Positions 51,711-59,761 of a DNA stretch of 64,000 nt are shown piece by piece. The stretch's first letter is position 1; every line of letters begins with the position of its first letter. Source of the DNA: Silicimonas algicola (GTDB lineage: Bacteria > Pseudomonadota > Alphaproteobacteria > Rhodobacterales > Rhodobacteraceae); assembly GCF_003148765.1 (NCBI RefSeq), contig NZ_QGGV01000003.1, forward strand, positions 368,171-432,170, written 5' to 3'. The position numbers and the translations under genes were made by a program. Under the pieces are notes generated by a model. It worked only from the letters and a program-made list of their open reading frames with translations, did not search any database and was not told where the DNA came from.

Positions 51711-52685
51711 ATGAAAGGAATCGACATGAACATGAACATGACATCCAAACTGGCAATGATATGTGCCCTCGGCCTGGCGGCTCCGGCAGTCGCCCAGACG
51801 TCCGGGACCACGACCGAAGGTACGTCGACCGGCAGCGGCGCGGACTCGTCGTGCCTGATCTCCTTCGACGTCTCCGACGACGACGGCAACGGCACCGTCT
51901 CGCGGGACGAATGGGCCGGCTGGCGCGAGCAGAACTTCTCGGCAATGGACGCTGACGGCAACGGCGAGATCAGCCAGGAAGAATACGCGGAATGCACCTC
52001 GGGCCTGACGCCGACGATGCAGCAGGCCAGCAGCGGCAGCGATGCCTCGGGGTCGTCCAGCGACAGCGGCAGCATGGATCCCCAGTCGATGCGCACCGCC
52101 GACAACATGGGTGAGGCCGACACCGACCAGAGCGGCACGGTCAGCGCGGACGAGTACCGCCAGGCGACGCAGGACGCGCAGGCGGGCGGCAGCGACGGCG
52201 TCCTGGTGCTGCGGCGCTACATCCTGTTGCCGAGCACGATGTCCGACAGCGACCTCGGCAGCATGAGCCAGACCGAGACCGAAGCGCGGTCGGGGCAGAT
52301 GTTCCGCACGCTCGACACCGATCAGAGCGGCGACCTGAGCCAGAAGGAGTGGAGCGTCGAGGGCTCCATGACGGCGGACATGTCCGAAAGCTATGGCCAG
52401 CAATTCAACCAGATCGACGCTGACGCCTCGGGCAGCCTCAGCCGCGACGAATTCATGACGTCCGGCGACGCGCAGTACGACGACGCCGTGAACGCGATGG
52501 GCGGCATGTCGGGGACGACGGGTTCCGATGCCTCGGCCAGCGGCACGACGTCCGGATCCACCACCGCCGGCAGCAGCGACACCGCGTCGGATAGCTCCGC
52601 GAGCAGCACGGACATGGATACCTCGGCTTCGAATGAGCCGGGCGTGTTCCACCTGTTCCTCGTGCCGAGCGGCAGCCAGTCCTGA
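51711..52685 (+). CDS. Exported EF-hand protein with Ser/Thr-rich linkers (324 aa)
   Basis: 324 residues. Signal peptide (about 1-29, cleavage after AVAQ) and an acidic mature part with EF-hand loops DVSDDDGNGTVSRDEW, DADGNGEISQEEY, DTDQSGTVSADEY, DTDQSGDLSQKEW and DADASGSLSRDEF, separated by Ser/Gly/Thr-rich linkers. GGAG lies 5 nt before the ATG at 51711; a second ATG at 51726 is possible. Likely a periplasmic calcium-binding protein. Same promoter type and plan as the protein at 46706-47245. Confidence 0.88.
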   Translation: MKGIDMNMNMTSKLAMICALGLAAPAVAQTSGTTTEGTSTGSGADSSCLISFDVSDDDGNGTVSRDEWAGWREQNFSAMDADGNGEISQEEYAECTSGLTPTMQQASSGSDASGSSSDSGSMDPQSMRTADNMGEADTDQSGTVSADEYRQATQDAQAGGSDGVLVLRRYILLPSTMSDSDLGSMSQTETEARSGQMFRTLDTDQSGDLSQKEWSVEGSMTADMSESYGQQFNQIDADASGSLSRDEFMTSGDAQYDDAVNAMGGMSGTTGSDASASGTTSGSTTAGSSDTASDSSASSTDMDTSASNEPGVFHLFLVPSGSQS

Positions 52686-52709
52686 CGGCCGCTTCAGTCG
52701 CTTGAACAG

Positions 52710-52733
52710 GCCGCCCGGTTTTCCGGGCGGCCG
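52710..52733. terminator. Bidirectional hairpin terminator
   Basis: Perfect 10-bp stem GGCCGCCCGG/CCGGGCGGCC with a TTTT loop (52710-52733) between the convergent EF-hand and Rieske genes. Confidence 0.75.
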
Positions 52734-52758
52734 ATTCCGTTGAAATCGCCCTAGGGCG

Positions 52759-53070
52759 TCAGACCTCGACCAGGACGCGCCCGCCCTCGACCCGGACCGC
52801 ATAGGTCCTGAGGTCGACGCAGGCCGGAGCGCGCAGAGCCTCGCCCGTGCGATAGTCGAAGGTCGCGTTGTGCTTCGGGCACTCGACCTCGTAGTCCATC
52901 ACGAGGCCGTCCTCGAGATGAACCTTCTCATGCGTGCAAAGCCCGTCGGTGCAGAAATAGTCGTCGGCCGGTCCGCGATAGATCACGAAGGTGCGGCCCT
53001 CGTGGTCGAACCGTGCCAGGTCCTCGGCTTGGATGTCGTCCGCCGCGCAGGCGTCCACCCAGCTTGCCAT
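52759..53070 (-). CDS. Rieske 2Fe-2S ferredoxin, MocE family
   Basis: 103-residue soluble Rieske protein. The two cluster-binding boxes are CTHEKVHLEDG (Cys-x-His) and CPKHNATFDYRTG (Cys-x2-His). The size and the start (MASWVDACAADDI) fit MocE-type ferredoxins that serve oxygenases. GAGGAGG lies 5 nt upstream of the ATG at 53070. No oxygenase is adjacent; the divergent TIM-barrel gene may be related, as both occur in inositol/rhizopine-type catabolic clusters, but that link is weak. Confidence 0.9.
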   Translation of the reverse strand: MASWVDACAADDIQAEDLARFDHEGRTFVIYRGPADDYFCTDGLCTHEKVHLEDGLVMDYEVECPKHNATFDYRTGEALRAPACVDLRTYAVRVEGGRVLVEV

Positions 53071-53240
53071 GTCGCCTCCTCCTCTGGATCCTCTTGGTCC
53101 CGGACCATATCCGCCTCTCGCGCTCAGGGAACCTCGTTCGCAGAACGTGTCACGAATGCGCAGAGAGAGCCCACGCCGCATTGACTGCGCCCCCTTCGGC
53201 GCGACAGGGTCGCCACGAAACACGCATCAGGAGGATCGGC

Positions 53241-54053
53241 GTGGACTTCGCGATCAATCACATGACCGCGCCCCGTCTGGGATGGCGCGCGCTACTGGAG
53301 CAGGCGTCGGGCCTCGGCTGCGTCGGCGTCGAGTTCCGCAACGATCTTCCGACCCCGCTCTTCGGGGGCGAGGCGCCCGCGAGCGTCGGCGAGACGGCGC
53401 GCGGCATGGGCCTGCGCATCGTGGGCCTGAGCCAGGTCTACCCGTTCAACAGCTGGTCCGACGCGATCCGGGACGAGGTGACGGCGCTCGTCGCCACCGC
53501 GAAGGCCTGCGGGGCCGAGACGATCAGCCTGATCCCGCGGAACGACGGCACGGGCACCGGCACCAGCGAGCGGCAGGCGAACCTGCGCGTCGCGCTGAAG
53601 GAGATCCGCCCGATCCTGGCCGAGGCGGGCATGGTCGCACTGGTCGAGCCCCTGGGCTTCCGGCGGTCGTCGCTGCGCTCGAAGGCCGAGACGGTCGACG
53701 CGATCGAGGCGGTGGGCGGCGGCGACGTCTTTCGGATCGTCCACGACACCTTCCACCATTTCCTCGCGGGCGAGACGGAGTTTTTCCCCGAGCACACCGG
53801 CATCGTCCACGTCTCGGGCGTCACGGACCCGACGCTCGCGCCCGAGGAGATGGAGGACGAGCACCGCGTTCTGGTCGGCGCGGACGACAGGCTTGGCAAC
53901 CTGGCGCAACTGCGGGCGCTGGTGGCGGCGGGCTATGCGGGCCCCGTGTCGTTCGAGGCCTTCTCGCCCGTGACGCACGCGCTGGACGATCCGCAGGGCG
54001 CGCTCGCCGCGTCCATCGATTTCATCCGGTCGAGGATGGCCGACAAGGACTGA
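53241..54053 (+). CDS. TIM-barrel sugar phosphate isomerase/epimerase family protein
   Basis: 270-residue member of the AP endonuclease 2/xylose isomerase-like TIM barrel family. Blocks: GCVGVEFRNDLPTPLFGGEA, ETISLIPRNDGTG, MVALVEPLGF (metal-binding Glu), FRIVHDTFHHFLAGE (metal-binding His/Asp) and GIVHVSGVTD. Nearest in look to inosose isomerase-like IolI. GTG start at 53241 with GGAGGA upstream. Divergent from the Rieske gene. Actual substrate unknown. Confidence 0.85.
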   Translation: MDFAINHMTAPRLGWRALLEQASGLGCVGVEFRNDLPTPLFGGEAPASVGETARGMGLRIVGLSQVYPFNSWSDAIRDEVTALVATAKACGAETISLIPRNDGTGTGTSERQANLRVALKEIRPILAEAGMVALVEPLGFRRSSLRSKAETVDAIEAVGGGDVFRIVHDTFHHFLAGETEFFPEHTGIVHVSGVTDPTLAPEEMEDEHRVLVGADDRLGNLAQLRALVAAGYAGPVSFEAFSPVTHALDDPQGALAASIDFIRSRMADKD

Positions 54054-54279
54054 CGCGCACGACCGTCGGCCCTTGGGGTCTCCGGCACGAACCATTGGGG
54101 CGCGCCTGCCCGGACCGACGGCGAGGACGCGGCGGCCGATATCGCCGGAGCTAAGACCCAGGGGCAATTCGCGACAAAGGCGGCTTGAGTCGCGGGCAAG
54201 AGCAGCGATTGCGCTGGCCGGGGCCACCGCGACCCCGGCGACCCTTGCAAAATCCTCGCGGGCATGGCCTGAAAGGCGC

Positions 54280-55002
54280 ATGACACGCTGGGTTCTCGCA
54301 CTTTCCGCAACGCTTTGGGGATCGCTCGCCGCCGCGGGCGAGGCCACTGTCGCTGTCGCCGCCAACTTCCTCACCACAGCCGAGACGCTGGCCGAAGCCT
54401 TCGAGGCCGAGACGGGGCACCAGATCGTCATCACCCACGGCTCGACCGGCCAGCTTTATGCCCAGATCGTGCAGGGCGCCCCCTTCGACATCTTCCTGTC
54501 GGCCGACGAGGAACGCCCGGCGCGTCTGAAGGAAGAGGGCCGCGCGACAGAGGTGCGCACCTATGCGCTCGGCCGTCTCGTCCTTGTCTCGCGCGCGCCC
54601 GTCGATGCCGCGACCGTCGGCGAGGCCGTCGCGGGTCGGACCGTGGCGCTGGCCGACCCGACCGTCGCGCCCTACGGCAAGGCCGCAACGACGGCGATGG
54701 AGAAGCTGAGGCTCGACACCGCCACCTTCCGTCCCGTCCTCGTCGCGAACGTGGGGCAGGTGGCGACGGTCTTCGTCACCGGGAACGCCGACTTCGCCTT
54801 CGTGTCGGCCTCGCAGCTTCCCGCGATGGCGGCTCCCTCCACGATGGACCTCGCCGATTTCGTCGCGCCGATCCGGCAGGACGCGGCCCTTCTGGACCGC
54901 GCTCAGGGCAACGACGCCGCGCGCGCCTTCTGGGACTGGCTTGCCTCGGACGCCGCCGCCGGCACGATCCGAGATGCGGGCTACGGCGCCCCCGGCGCAT
55001 GA
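54280..55002 (+). CDS. modA: Molybdate ABC transporter substrate-binding protein
   Basis: 240 residues. Signal peptide (1-19, cleavage at LAAAGEA), then the ModA pattern: VAVAANFLTTAETLAEAFE, HGSTGQLYAQIVQGAPFDIF, SADEERPARL, ADPTVAPYGKAA and the C-terminal ARAFWDWLASDAA. Binds molybdate or tungstate in the periplasm. ATG at 54280 chosen because it gives the signal peptide. Ends in the start of modB (ATGA). Confidence 0.94.
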   Translation: MTRWVLALSATLWGSLAAAGEATVAVAANFLTTAETLAEAFEAETGHQIVITHGSTGQLYAQIVQGAPFDIFLSADEERPARLKEEGRATEVRTYALGRLVLVSRAPVDAATVGEAVAGRTVALADPTVAPYGKAATTAMEKLRLDTATFRPVLVANVGQVATVFVTGNADFAFVSASQLPAMAAPSTMDLADFVAPIRQDAALLDRAQGNDAARAFWDWLASDAAAGTIRDAGYGAPGA

Positions 55003-55670
55003 GCGTCTGGCCCGCAGTCTTCCTGACGCTTCAGCTTGCCGCAGTCACGACGGTAATCCTCCTGATCATCGCCTTGCCCTTCGCCTGGTGGCTGGCGACG
55101 ACGCGGGCGCGCTCACGGCCCCTCTTCGAGGCGATCACTGCCCTGCCGCTGGTCCTGCCGCCGACCGTGCTGGGCTTCTATCTCCTGATCCTGATGGCGC
55201 CCTCGGCGCCGCTCGGCGGGCTCTGGGTTCGTCTGACCGGCGACACGCTCGCCTTCAGCTTTCCGGGCCTCGTCCTCGCCAGCGTCATCTATTCCTTCCC
55301 CTTTGCGGTGCAGCCCCTCCAGACCGCCTTCGCGTCGGTTCCGCGCCCCGTTCTGGACGCGGCGCGGACGCTTGGCGCCTCGCCGCGCGACGCCTTCTTC
55401 TCGGTTTCGATGCCGCTGGCGCGTCGGGGCCTCATCACGGCCGCGGTCCTGTCCTTCGCCCATACCGTGGGCGAGTTCGGCGTCATTCTGATGGTCGGCG
55501 GCAACATCCCCGGCAAGACGCGCGTCATCTCGATCGAGGTCTTCAGCGCGGTCGAGACGCTGGACTACCGCACCGCGCATATCCTGTCGTTCTGGCTCCT
55601 GGCGCTGTCGCTGATCGTGCTGGTGCTGGTCTATGCCTTCAACCGGCGGGGAGGCGCGGGGCTTGGCTGA
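54999..55670 (+). CDS. modB: Molybdate ABC transporter permease
   Basis: 223-residue inner-membrane permease with about five helices. Typical ModB parts: PLFEAITALPLVLPPTVLGF, FSFPGLVLASVIYSFPFAVQ and the EAA loop ARTLGASPRDAFFSVSMPLA, then FAHTVGEFGVILMVGGNIPG. Start overlaps modA by 4 nt; end overlaps modC. Confidence 0.95.
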   Translation: MSVWPAVFLTLQLAAVTTVILLIIALPFAWWLATTRARSRPLFEAITALPLVLPPTVLGFYLLILMAPSAPLGGLWVRLTGDTLAFSFPGLVLASVIYSFPFAVQPLQTAFASVPRPVLDAARTLGASPRDAFFSVSMPLARRGLITAAVLSFAHTVGEFGVILMVGGNIPGKTRVISIEVFSAVETLDYRTAHILSFWLLALSLIVLVLVYAFNRRGGAGLG

Positions 55671-56652
55671 GACGCTCGAATTCCGGATCCGGCTGAGACG
55701 GGGGGCGCTGTTCTCGCTCGACGTCGCCGAAGGCGTGCCGCTGAGCGGGATCACGGCGCTGATCGGTCCGTCGGGCGGGGGCAAGACGACGCTTCTGCGG
55801 GCACTGGCGGGCTTGGAACGCGCCGACGAAGCCACCGTACGCTTCCGCGAGCAGACCTGGGACGCGCCGGGGATACGGCTGGCGCCCGAGGACCGGCATG
55901 TGGGCTTCGTGTTCCAGAACCCGGCGTTGTTCCCGCATCTGTCGGTCGCCGAGAACCTGCGCTACGGCGCACGGCGGCGCGAGGTCAAAAGCTATGACGC
56001 CATCGTCGACGCGCTGGATCTCGGCGCGCTGATGACGCGCGGCGTGGCGGATCTCTCGGGCGGCGAGGCGCGGCGGGTGGCTCTGGGGCGGGCGCTGGCG
56101 TCGAACCCCTCCGTCCTTTTCCTCGACGAGCCGCTGAACGGCCTCGACACCGCCCGCAAGGCCGAGCTTCTGCCCTACATCGGGCGCGCCGTGGGCGAGG
56201 CCAAGGTGCCCGCCCTTTACGTCACCCATTCCGCGACCGAAGTGGCGACGCTGGCCGACCGAGTGCTCGGGATCGCGGGTGGACGGCTGACAGGCTGGCG
56301 GTCGCCGCCCGCGCGGCTTCGCGCCGTCGTCACCTCGGTCACCGGCGGGCTGATGCGGGTGCGTATCCTCGGGGCCGATCCGGGGCAGGGGGCCGACATG
56401 ACGCTGCCGCTCGTCGCGCGCATGGGCGAGACGGTCGGGCTTGGCCTGCCTCTCGACAGCGTGCTCGTCTCGACCTCGGATCCCGGCCGCAGCGACGCCA
56501 GCCTCTGCCTGCCCGCGACGGTCATGGGAACCTCGGGCGGGCTGGAACTGGACGTCTTCGGCCAGCGGGTGACGCTGGCGCGCGGAGGGCCTCACGCGGT
56601 CGGCGCGAGGCTGTGGCTCTCGGTTCTGCGCGTGTTGCCCCGGCCTGACTGA
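55663..56652 (+). CDS. modC: Molybdate ABC transporter ATP-binding protein
   Basis: 329-residue ATPase. Walker A GPSGGGKTTLLRAL, Q-loop VFQNPALFPHLSV, signature LSGGEARRVALGRAL, Walker B LFLDEPLNGLD, H-loop VTHSATEVATLA, then a C-terminal TOBE/MOP-like domain (about 265-329) that senses molybdate. Start taken as TTG 55663 (MAETLEFRIRL) with GGAGG upstream; an ATG at 55633 would add 10 residues. No ModE-like gene or site was spotted. Confidence 0.94.
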   Translation: MAETLEFRIRLRRGALFSLDVAEGVPLSGITALIGPSGGGKTTLLRALAGLERADEATVRFREQTWDAPGIRLAPEDRHVGFVFQNPALFPHLSVAENLRYGARRREVKSYDAIVDALDLGALMTRGVADLSGGEARRVALGRALASNPSVLFLDEPLNGLDTARKAELLPYIGRAVGEAKVPALYVTHSATEVATLADRVLGIAGGRLTGWRSPPARLRAVVTSVTGGLMRVRILGADPGQGADMTLPLVARMGETVGLGLPLDSVLVSTSDPGRSDASLCLPATVMGTSGGLELDVFGQRVTLARGGPHAVGARLWLSVLRVLPRPD

Positions 56653-57059
56653 GGTCGCGATTCGGCAGGATTCCGCCGACGCGTCGCCAATGGGCTCTCT
56701 TCGAACCGATTGATCCACCGCTGCGAACGACTTTGGCTCAAATTTTCAGCGCCACAATTTCGCCTTCTTTCGGCCAGGTGAGATCGGCGTTTGGTTCTCC
56801 TTGCGAAACAAACCGCAGGTTGCCCCAAAGTCAGGTTGATGAGAGCCACGCCTCCAACCTCCGGGGATCGCGCCGCAAACAGCCGATGCACAAAAGTGCG
56901 GGGTGTTTCCCCAATCGCCACAATCCCGCAACCTGACCGAGAGTGCCTTGCCACAATTGGTTGTCGCGAGGCTGCCTGACCCCGGATTTGCGCCACCTTT
57001 CCGCCCTTTTTCCTTGGGCGGAGCCACGCCATTGGTTAAGTTTCCGTTACCTCGCTGGG

Positions 57060-57258
57060 GGGTAAGTTGTGCGGCGCTTGGGGGAGCCGCGCAGGCTCCG
57101 TAGGGCGACCTGCGGAGATGGGTATCGAGTGCTGCCATTCGGCAGCGGGGACCGGCGCCGAACCATGCATCAAGACCCTGGGTGGAGGGTCGCATCGGAC
57201 TAGGCATCGGTCCCCGCGTTTACCCAGCCAGATCGCCCCCCGTTGACGGGGGCTTTTT
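57060..57258 (+). ncRNA. Possible structured RNA or leader ending in an intrinsic terminator
   Basis: Several perfect stems lie in order: GGAGCC/GGCTCC, GCTGCC-attc-GGCAGC (57131-57146), GACCCT/AGGGTC (57174-57191) nested in a 10-bp long-range stem GCGGGGACCG (57145-57154)/CGGTCCCCGC (57208-57217), then the terminator at 57235-57258. An outer GGGTAA/TTACCC pair (57060/57219) could close the fold. It does not match the conserved cores I know for tmRNA, SRP RNA, RNase P RNA or common riboswitches. The 5' end is only a guess. It may be a small RNA or an attenuator for the Hint gene. Confidence 0.4.
57235..57258 (+). terminator. Rho-independent terminator in front of the Hint gene
   Basis: CCCCCG-ttga-CGGGGG (57237-57252) with flanking G-C and a TTTTTCTTTT tract (57254-57263). 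A classic terminator, ending just where the Hint reading frame begins. Confidence 0.85.
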
Positions 57259-57261
57259 CTT

Positions 57262-57849
57262 TTGCGGACGGCATCACCTTGCTTCACACCCGGAACGCTG
57301 ATCGCCACGGAGTGCGGCGCGCGGCCTGTTGAGGAGCTGTCGCGCGGCGACCGCGTCGTCACCCGTGACAACGGCCTGAAGCGGATCGCCTGGGTCGGCC
57401 GCCGCGACGTGGGATACCGCGACATCCGCGAGCAGCCCGATCTGCGGCCCGTCCTCGTGCGGAAGGACGCCTTCGGCGAGGGCTGCCCGAACCGCGACAT
57501 GCTGGTCAGCCCGCACCACCGCTTTCTGGCCGGGCCCGACCTTGGGCCCGCGATGGCGTCGCCCGACGAGGTGCTGATCGCCGCATCGGACCTGGTCTGG
57601 CGCGCCGGGGTAGGGGAGGCGAACGTGCTCGGCGTCAGCTATCTCCACATCCTCTGCTCGCGCCACGAGGTCATCCTTGCCGATGGCGTCTGGACCGAGA
57701 CCTTTCATCCCGATGACCAGATCTTCGGGGTCATGGCCGAACAGCAGCGTCAGGAAATCCTGGAGCTGTTCCCCGAGGTCGCGACCATCGGCGCCGCCCG
57801 CCGGTTCACCTCGGCGCGGCCTGTCTCGAGGTCGCGGTTCGAGGCGTGA
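57262..57849 (+). CDS. Hint domain-containing protein, apparently without its N-terminal part
   Basis: 195 residues beginning only six residues before the Hint catalytic cysteine (CFTPGTLIATECGARPVEEL). The rest is the Rhodobacterales-type Hint domain: SRGDRVVTRDNGLKRIAWVG, MLVSPHHRFL, SYLHILCSRHEVILADG, ETFHPDD and QEILELFPEV. The only start is TTG 57262, without a ribosome binding site, directly behind a terminator and 15 nt after an in-frame TGA (57244). It may be a truncated remnant of a longer autoprocessing surface protein, or a gene controlled by the leader. Relatives often carry long N-terminal extensions. Confidence 0.65.
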   Translation: MRTASPCFTPGTLIATECGARPVEELSRGDRVVTRDNGLKRIAWVGRRDVGYRDIREQPDLRPVLVRKDAFGEGCPNRDMLVSPHHRFLAGPDLGPAMASPDEVLIAASDLVWRAGVGEANVLGVSYLHILCSRHEVILADGVWTETFHPDDQIFGVMAEQQRQEILELFPEVATIGAARRFTSARPVSRSRFEA

Positions 57850-57869
57850 TATACTAGGATCCTTGTGCC

Positions 57870-58487
57870 TCAGCTTCGGCGCGGCGTGAACAAGAGCTTG
57901 ACGTAGGACCGAAGCAGCATGACCTGCGCCGATGTCGCACGCGGCTCGCCAAGCGCTTTCGACATGATGATACCGCCTTCGACCACCACGCTGACGAGAT
58001 CGGCCAGCGCATCGAAATCGACGGGATCGTTCGGCGGATAGATCGCCGCGATCTCTTCGAACATAACCCGGAACCGCGCACGCCAACCCAGGACCGCACG
58101 CTGGTTCGCCTCGCGCACGTCGCGGTTGAAGAGACGGTCCTGATAGGCCGCGGTCGCCACGATGCAGCCGGGATGCCCGTTCGGCATGTCGTCGAGAAGC
58201 TCGGCCAGAAGCTTGAGCGCGATCAGCGTCGCGTGCAGCGGGTCCTCGTTCAACTCGCGCGCACGGGCGAGGAGGTCGTCGAAGATCGCGTCCTCGACCC
58301 CGATGTGGCGCTCGATCAGCGCCAGCGCCAGCGCGTTCTTGTCGGGGAAGTGATAGAAGAAGCCGCCCTTGGTGATCTCGGCGCCTGCGACGATCTCTTC
58401 GATCGAGGTCGCGTCGAACCCCTTCGCCAGGATCGAGTCCTGCGCGACATCCATGATCCGCGTACGTGTGTCGGGGCCCGCCGCCAT
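57870..58487 (-). CDS. TetR family transcriptional regulator
   Basis: 205-residue repressor. N-terminal helix-turn-helix: TRTRIMDVAQDSILAKGFDA, IVAGAEITKGGFFYHFPDKN. The C-terminal ligand domain is helical with no recognisable effector. GGAGG lies 2-6 nt before the ATG at 58487. Divergent from the homocysteine methyltransferase gene, with a perfect inverted repeat between them that is its likely operator. Confidence 0.92.
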   Translation of the reverse strand: MAAGPDTRTRIMDVAQDSILAKGFDATSIEEIVAGAEITKGGFFYHFPDKNALALALIERHIGVEDAIFDDLLARARELNEDPLHATLIALKLLAELLDDMPNGHPGCIVATAAYQDRLFNRDVREANQRAVLGWRARFRVMFEEIAAIYPPNDPVDFDALADLVSVVVEGGIIMSKALGEPRATSAQVMLLRSYVKLLFTPRRS

Positions 58488-58574
58488 CGCCTCCGCTCCT
58501 TGTCCTGGCCTGCCGCGAGGGAGAGTAGCGCAGGCTGCGCCGTAGCGAAACCTCGGGCGCACAGAGGGGCAATG

Positions 58575-58591
58575 CTGTACCGTCAGTACAG
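58575..58591. promoter_or_regulatory. Likely TetR operator
   Basis: CTGTAC-cgtca-GTACAG, a perfect 6-bp inverted repeat with a 5-nt spacer, lies 88 nt upstream of the TetR start and 158 nt upstream of the methyltransferase start. Its length and symmetry fit a TetR dimer site. Confidence 0.5.
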
Positions 58592-58748
58592 TTGAGACGG
58601 GCCCGCGTCTGCGCTTTGCGTCAGGCCGGCGAGTAAGCCACTGAATCGAATACACGATTCCTTCCGGCACCTTCTGGACCACGGGACGACTGCCCGAAGT
58701 CGCCCCGACATGGCATCTCCATCGCACATCATAGAACGGAGACACATC

Positions 58749-59717
58749 ATGACGAACGCACGCATTGAACGGCTGATGACCGCGGACAGGCCCTGGGTGG
58801 CCGATGGCGGGCTCGAGACCACCCTGATCTTCCACGACGGCATCGACCTGCCGCATTTCGCCTCCTGCCTGCTGTTCGACGGCGAAAGCGAAAGCGGCGT
58901 GAAGGCGCTGGAGCGGTACTTCCAGAGCTACATCGATCTGGCGCGGACGGCGGGAACCGGGTTCGTTCTCGACACCGCCACCTGGCGCTCGGGCGCGTTC
59001 TGGGCCGATACGCTCGGCCGAACCGAAGCCGGGATGGAGCGCCTGACGCGTGCCTCGACCGCCTTTGCCGTCGGATTGCGCGACGCCCACGAGACGGCGA
59101 CCCTGCCGATCCTCGTCAACGGGGTGGTCGGACCGGCGGGCGACGGCTACGCGCCCGACCGCATGCATAAGCCCGAGGCAGCGGCGGCGATCCACGCGCC
59201 GCAGATGCGCTGGATGGCGGAGGAGGGGGCGGACCTGGTGTCGGCCATGACCATGACCCACACCGGCGAGGCGATCGGCATCGCCGAGGCCGCGCGCGAA
59301 GCAGGCCTTCCCGTCGTCATCAGCTTCACCGTCGAGACCGACGGACGGCTCGTATCCGGCCCGACCCTGGCCGAGGCCATCGCGGCCACCGAGGATGCGA
59401 CGGGCGGATACCCCTTGTTCTACATGGTCAACTGCGCCCATCCCGACCACTTCGCCGACGCTCTCTCGGGCGACTGGACGGCGCGCATCGGCGGAGTCAG
59501 GGCGAACGCGTCCCGCATGAGCCACGCCGAACTCGACGCGGCGACCGAACTGGACGACGGCAATCCCGAGGAATTCGGCGCGCTCTACGCCGGGTTCCGC
59601 GACAGCCTGCCGGACCTGCGCGTCATCGGCGGCTGCTGCGGCTCGGACGAACGGCATATCGGATGCGCGGCGCGCCATCTCGTGCCTCGACACAGGGATC
59701 ACGCGCCCGCGTCGTGA
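58749..59717 (+). CDS. Homocysteine S-methyltransferase family protein
   Basis: 322-residue zinc-dependent methyltransferase fold. N-terminal WVADGGLETTLIFHDGIDLP and C-terminal VIGGCCGSDERHI, which with NCAHPDHF supplies the three zinc cysteines. Members move methyl groups from S-methylmethionine, betaine or similar donors to homocysteine. ATG at 58749 with GGAG upstream. Followed after 44 nt by a GNAT gene on the same strand. Confidence 0.9.
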   Translation: MTNARIERLMTADRPWVADGGLETTLIFHDGIDLPHFASCLLFDGESESGVKALERYFQSYIDLARTAGTGFVLDTATWRSGAFWADTLGRTEAGMERLTRASTAFAVGLRDAHETATLPILVNGVVGPAGDGYAPDRMHKPEAAAAIHAPQMRWMAEEGADLVSAMTMTHTGEAIGIAEAAREAGLPVVISFTVETDGRLVSGPTLAEAIAATEDATGGYPLFYMVNCAHPDHFADALSGDWTARIGGVRANASRMSHAELDAATELDDGNPEEFGALYAGFRDSLPDLRVIGGCCGSDERHIGCAARHLVPRHRDHAPAS

Positions 59718-59761
59718 TCGCCCCCCCGGACCGCCGGGGACACAAGACAGGAGACAGAAAG

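Larger units (their letters stand above)
56653..57261. other. Long gene-free stretch with repeats and a possible RNA (609 nt)
   Basis: Lower in GC than its surroundings up to about 57000. The 8-mer GCCACAAT occurs three times in the same direction (56751, 56917, 56950). A short hairpin CCGCCC...GGGCGG lies at 57001-57021. A near-CtrA site, TTAA-N7-TTAC, lies at 57036-57050. From about 57060 on, the DNA is rich in inverted repeats and ends in a strong terminator (see the RNA entry). No coding frame with family features was found on either strand. Confidence 0.5.

Noticed and set aside
53128-53152. GGAAC in the Rieske/TIM-barrel spacer as a further stress promoter
   Set aside because: No GTT at 17 or 18 nt on the same strand.
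57060-57258. Assignment of the structured region as 6S RNA, SRP RNA, tmRNA or RNase P RNA
   Set aside because: The conserved cores I know for SRP RNA, RNase P RNA and tmRNA are absent, and the stems do not give the 6S single-bubble plan clearly. Left as an unclassified candidate.
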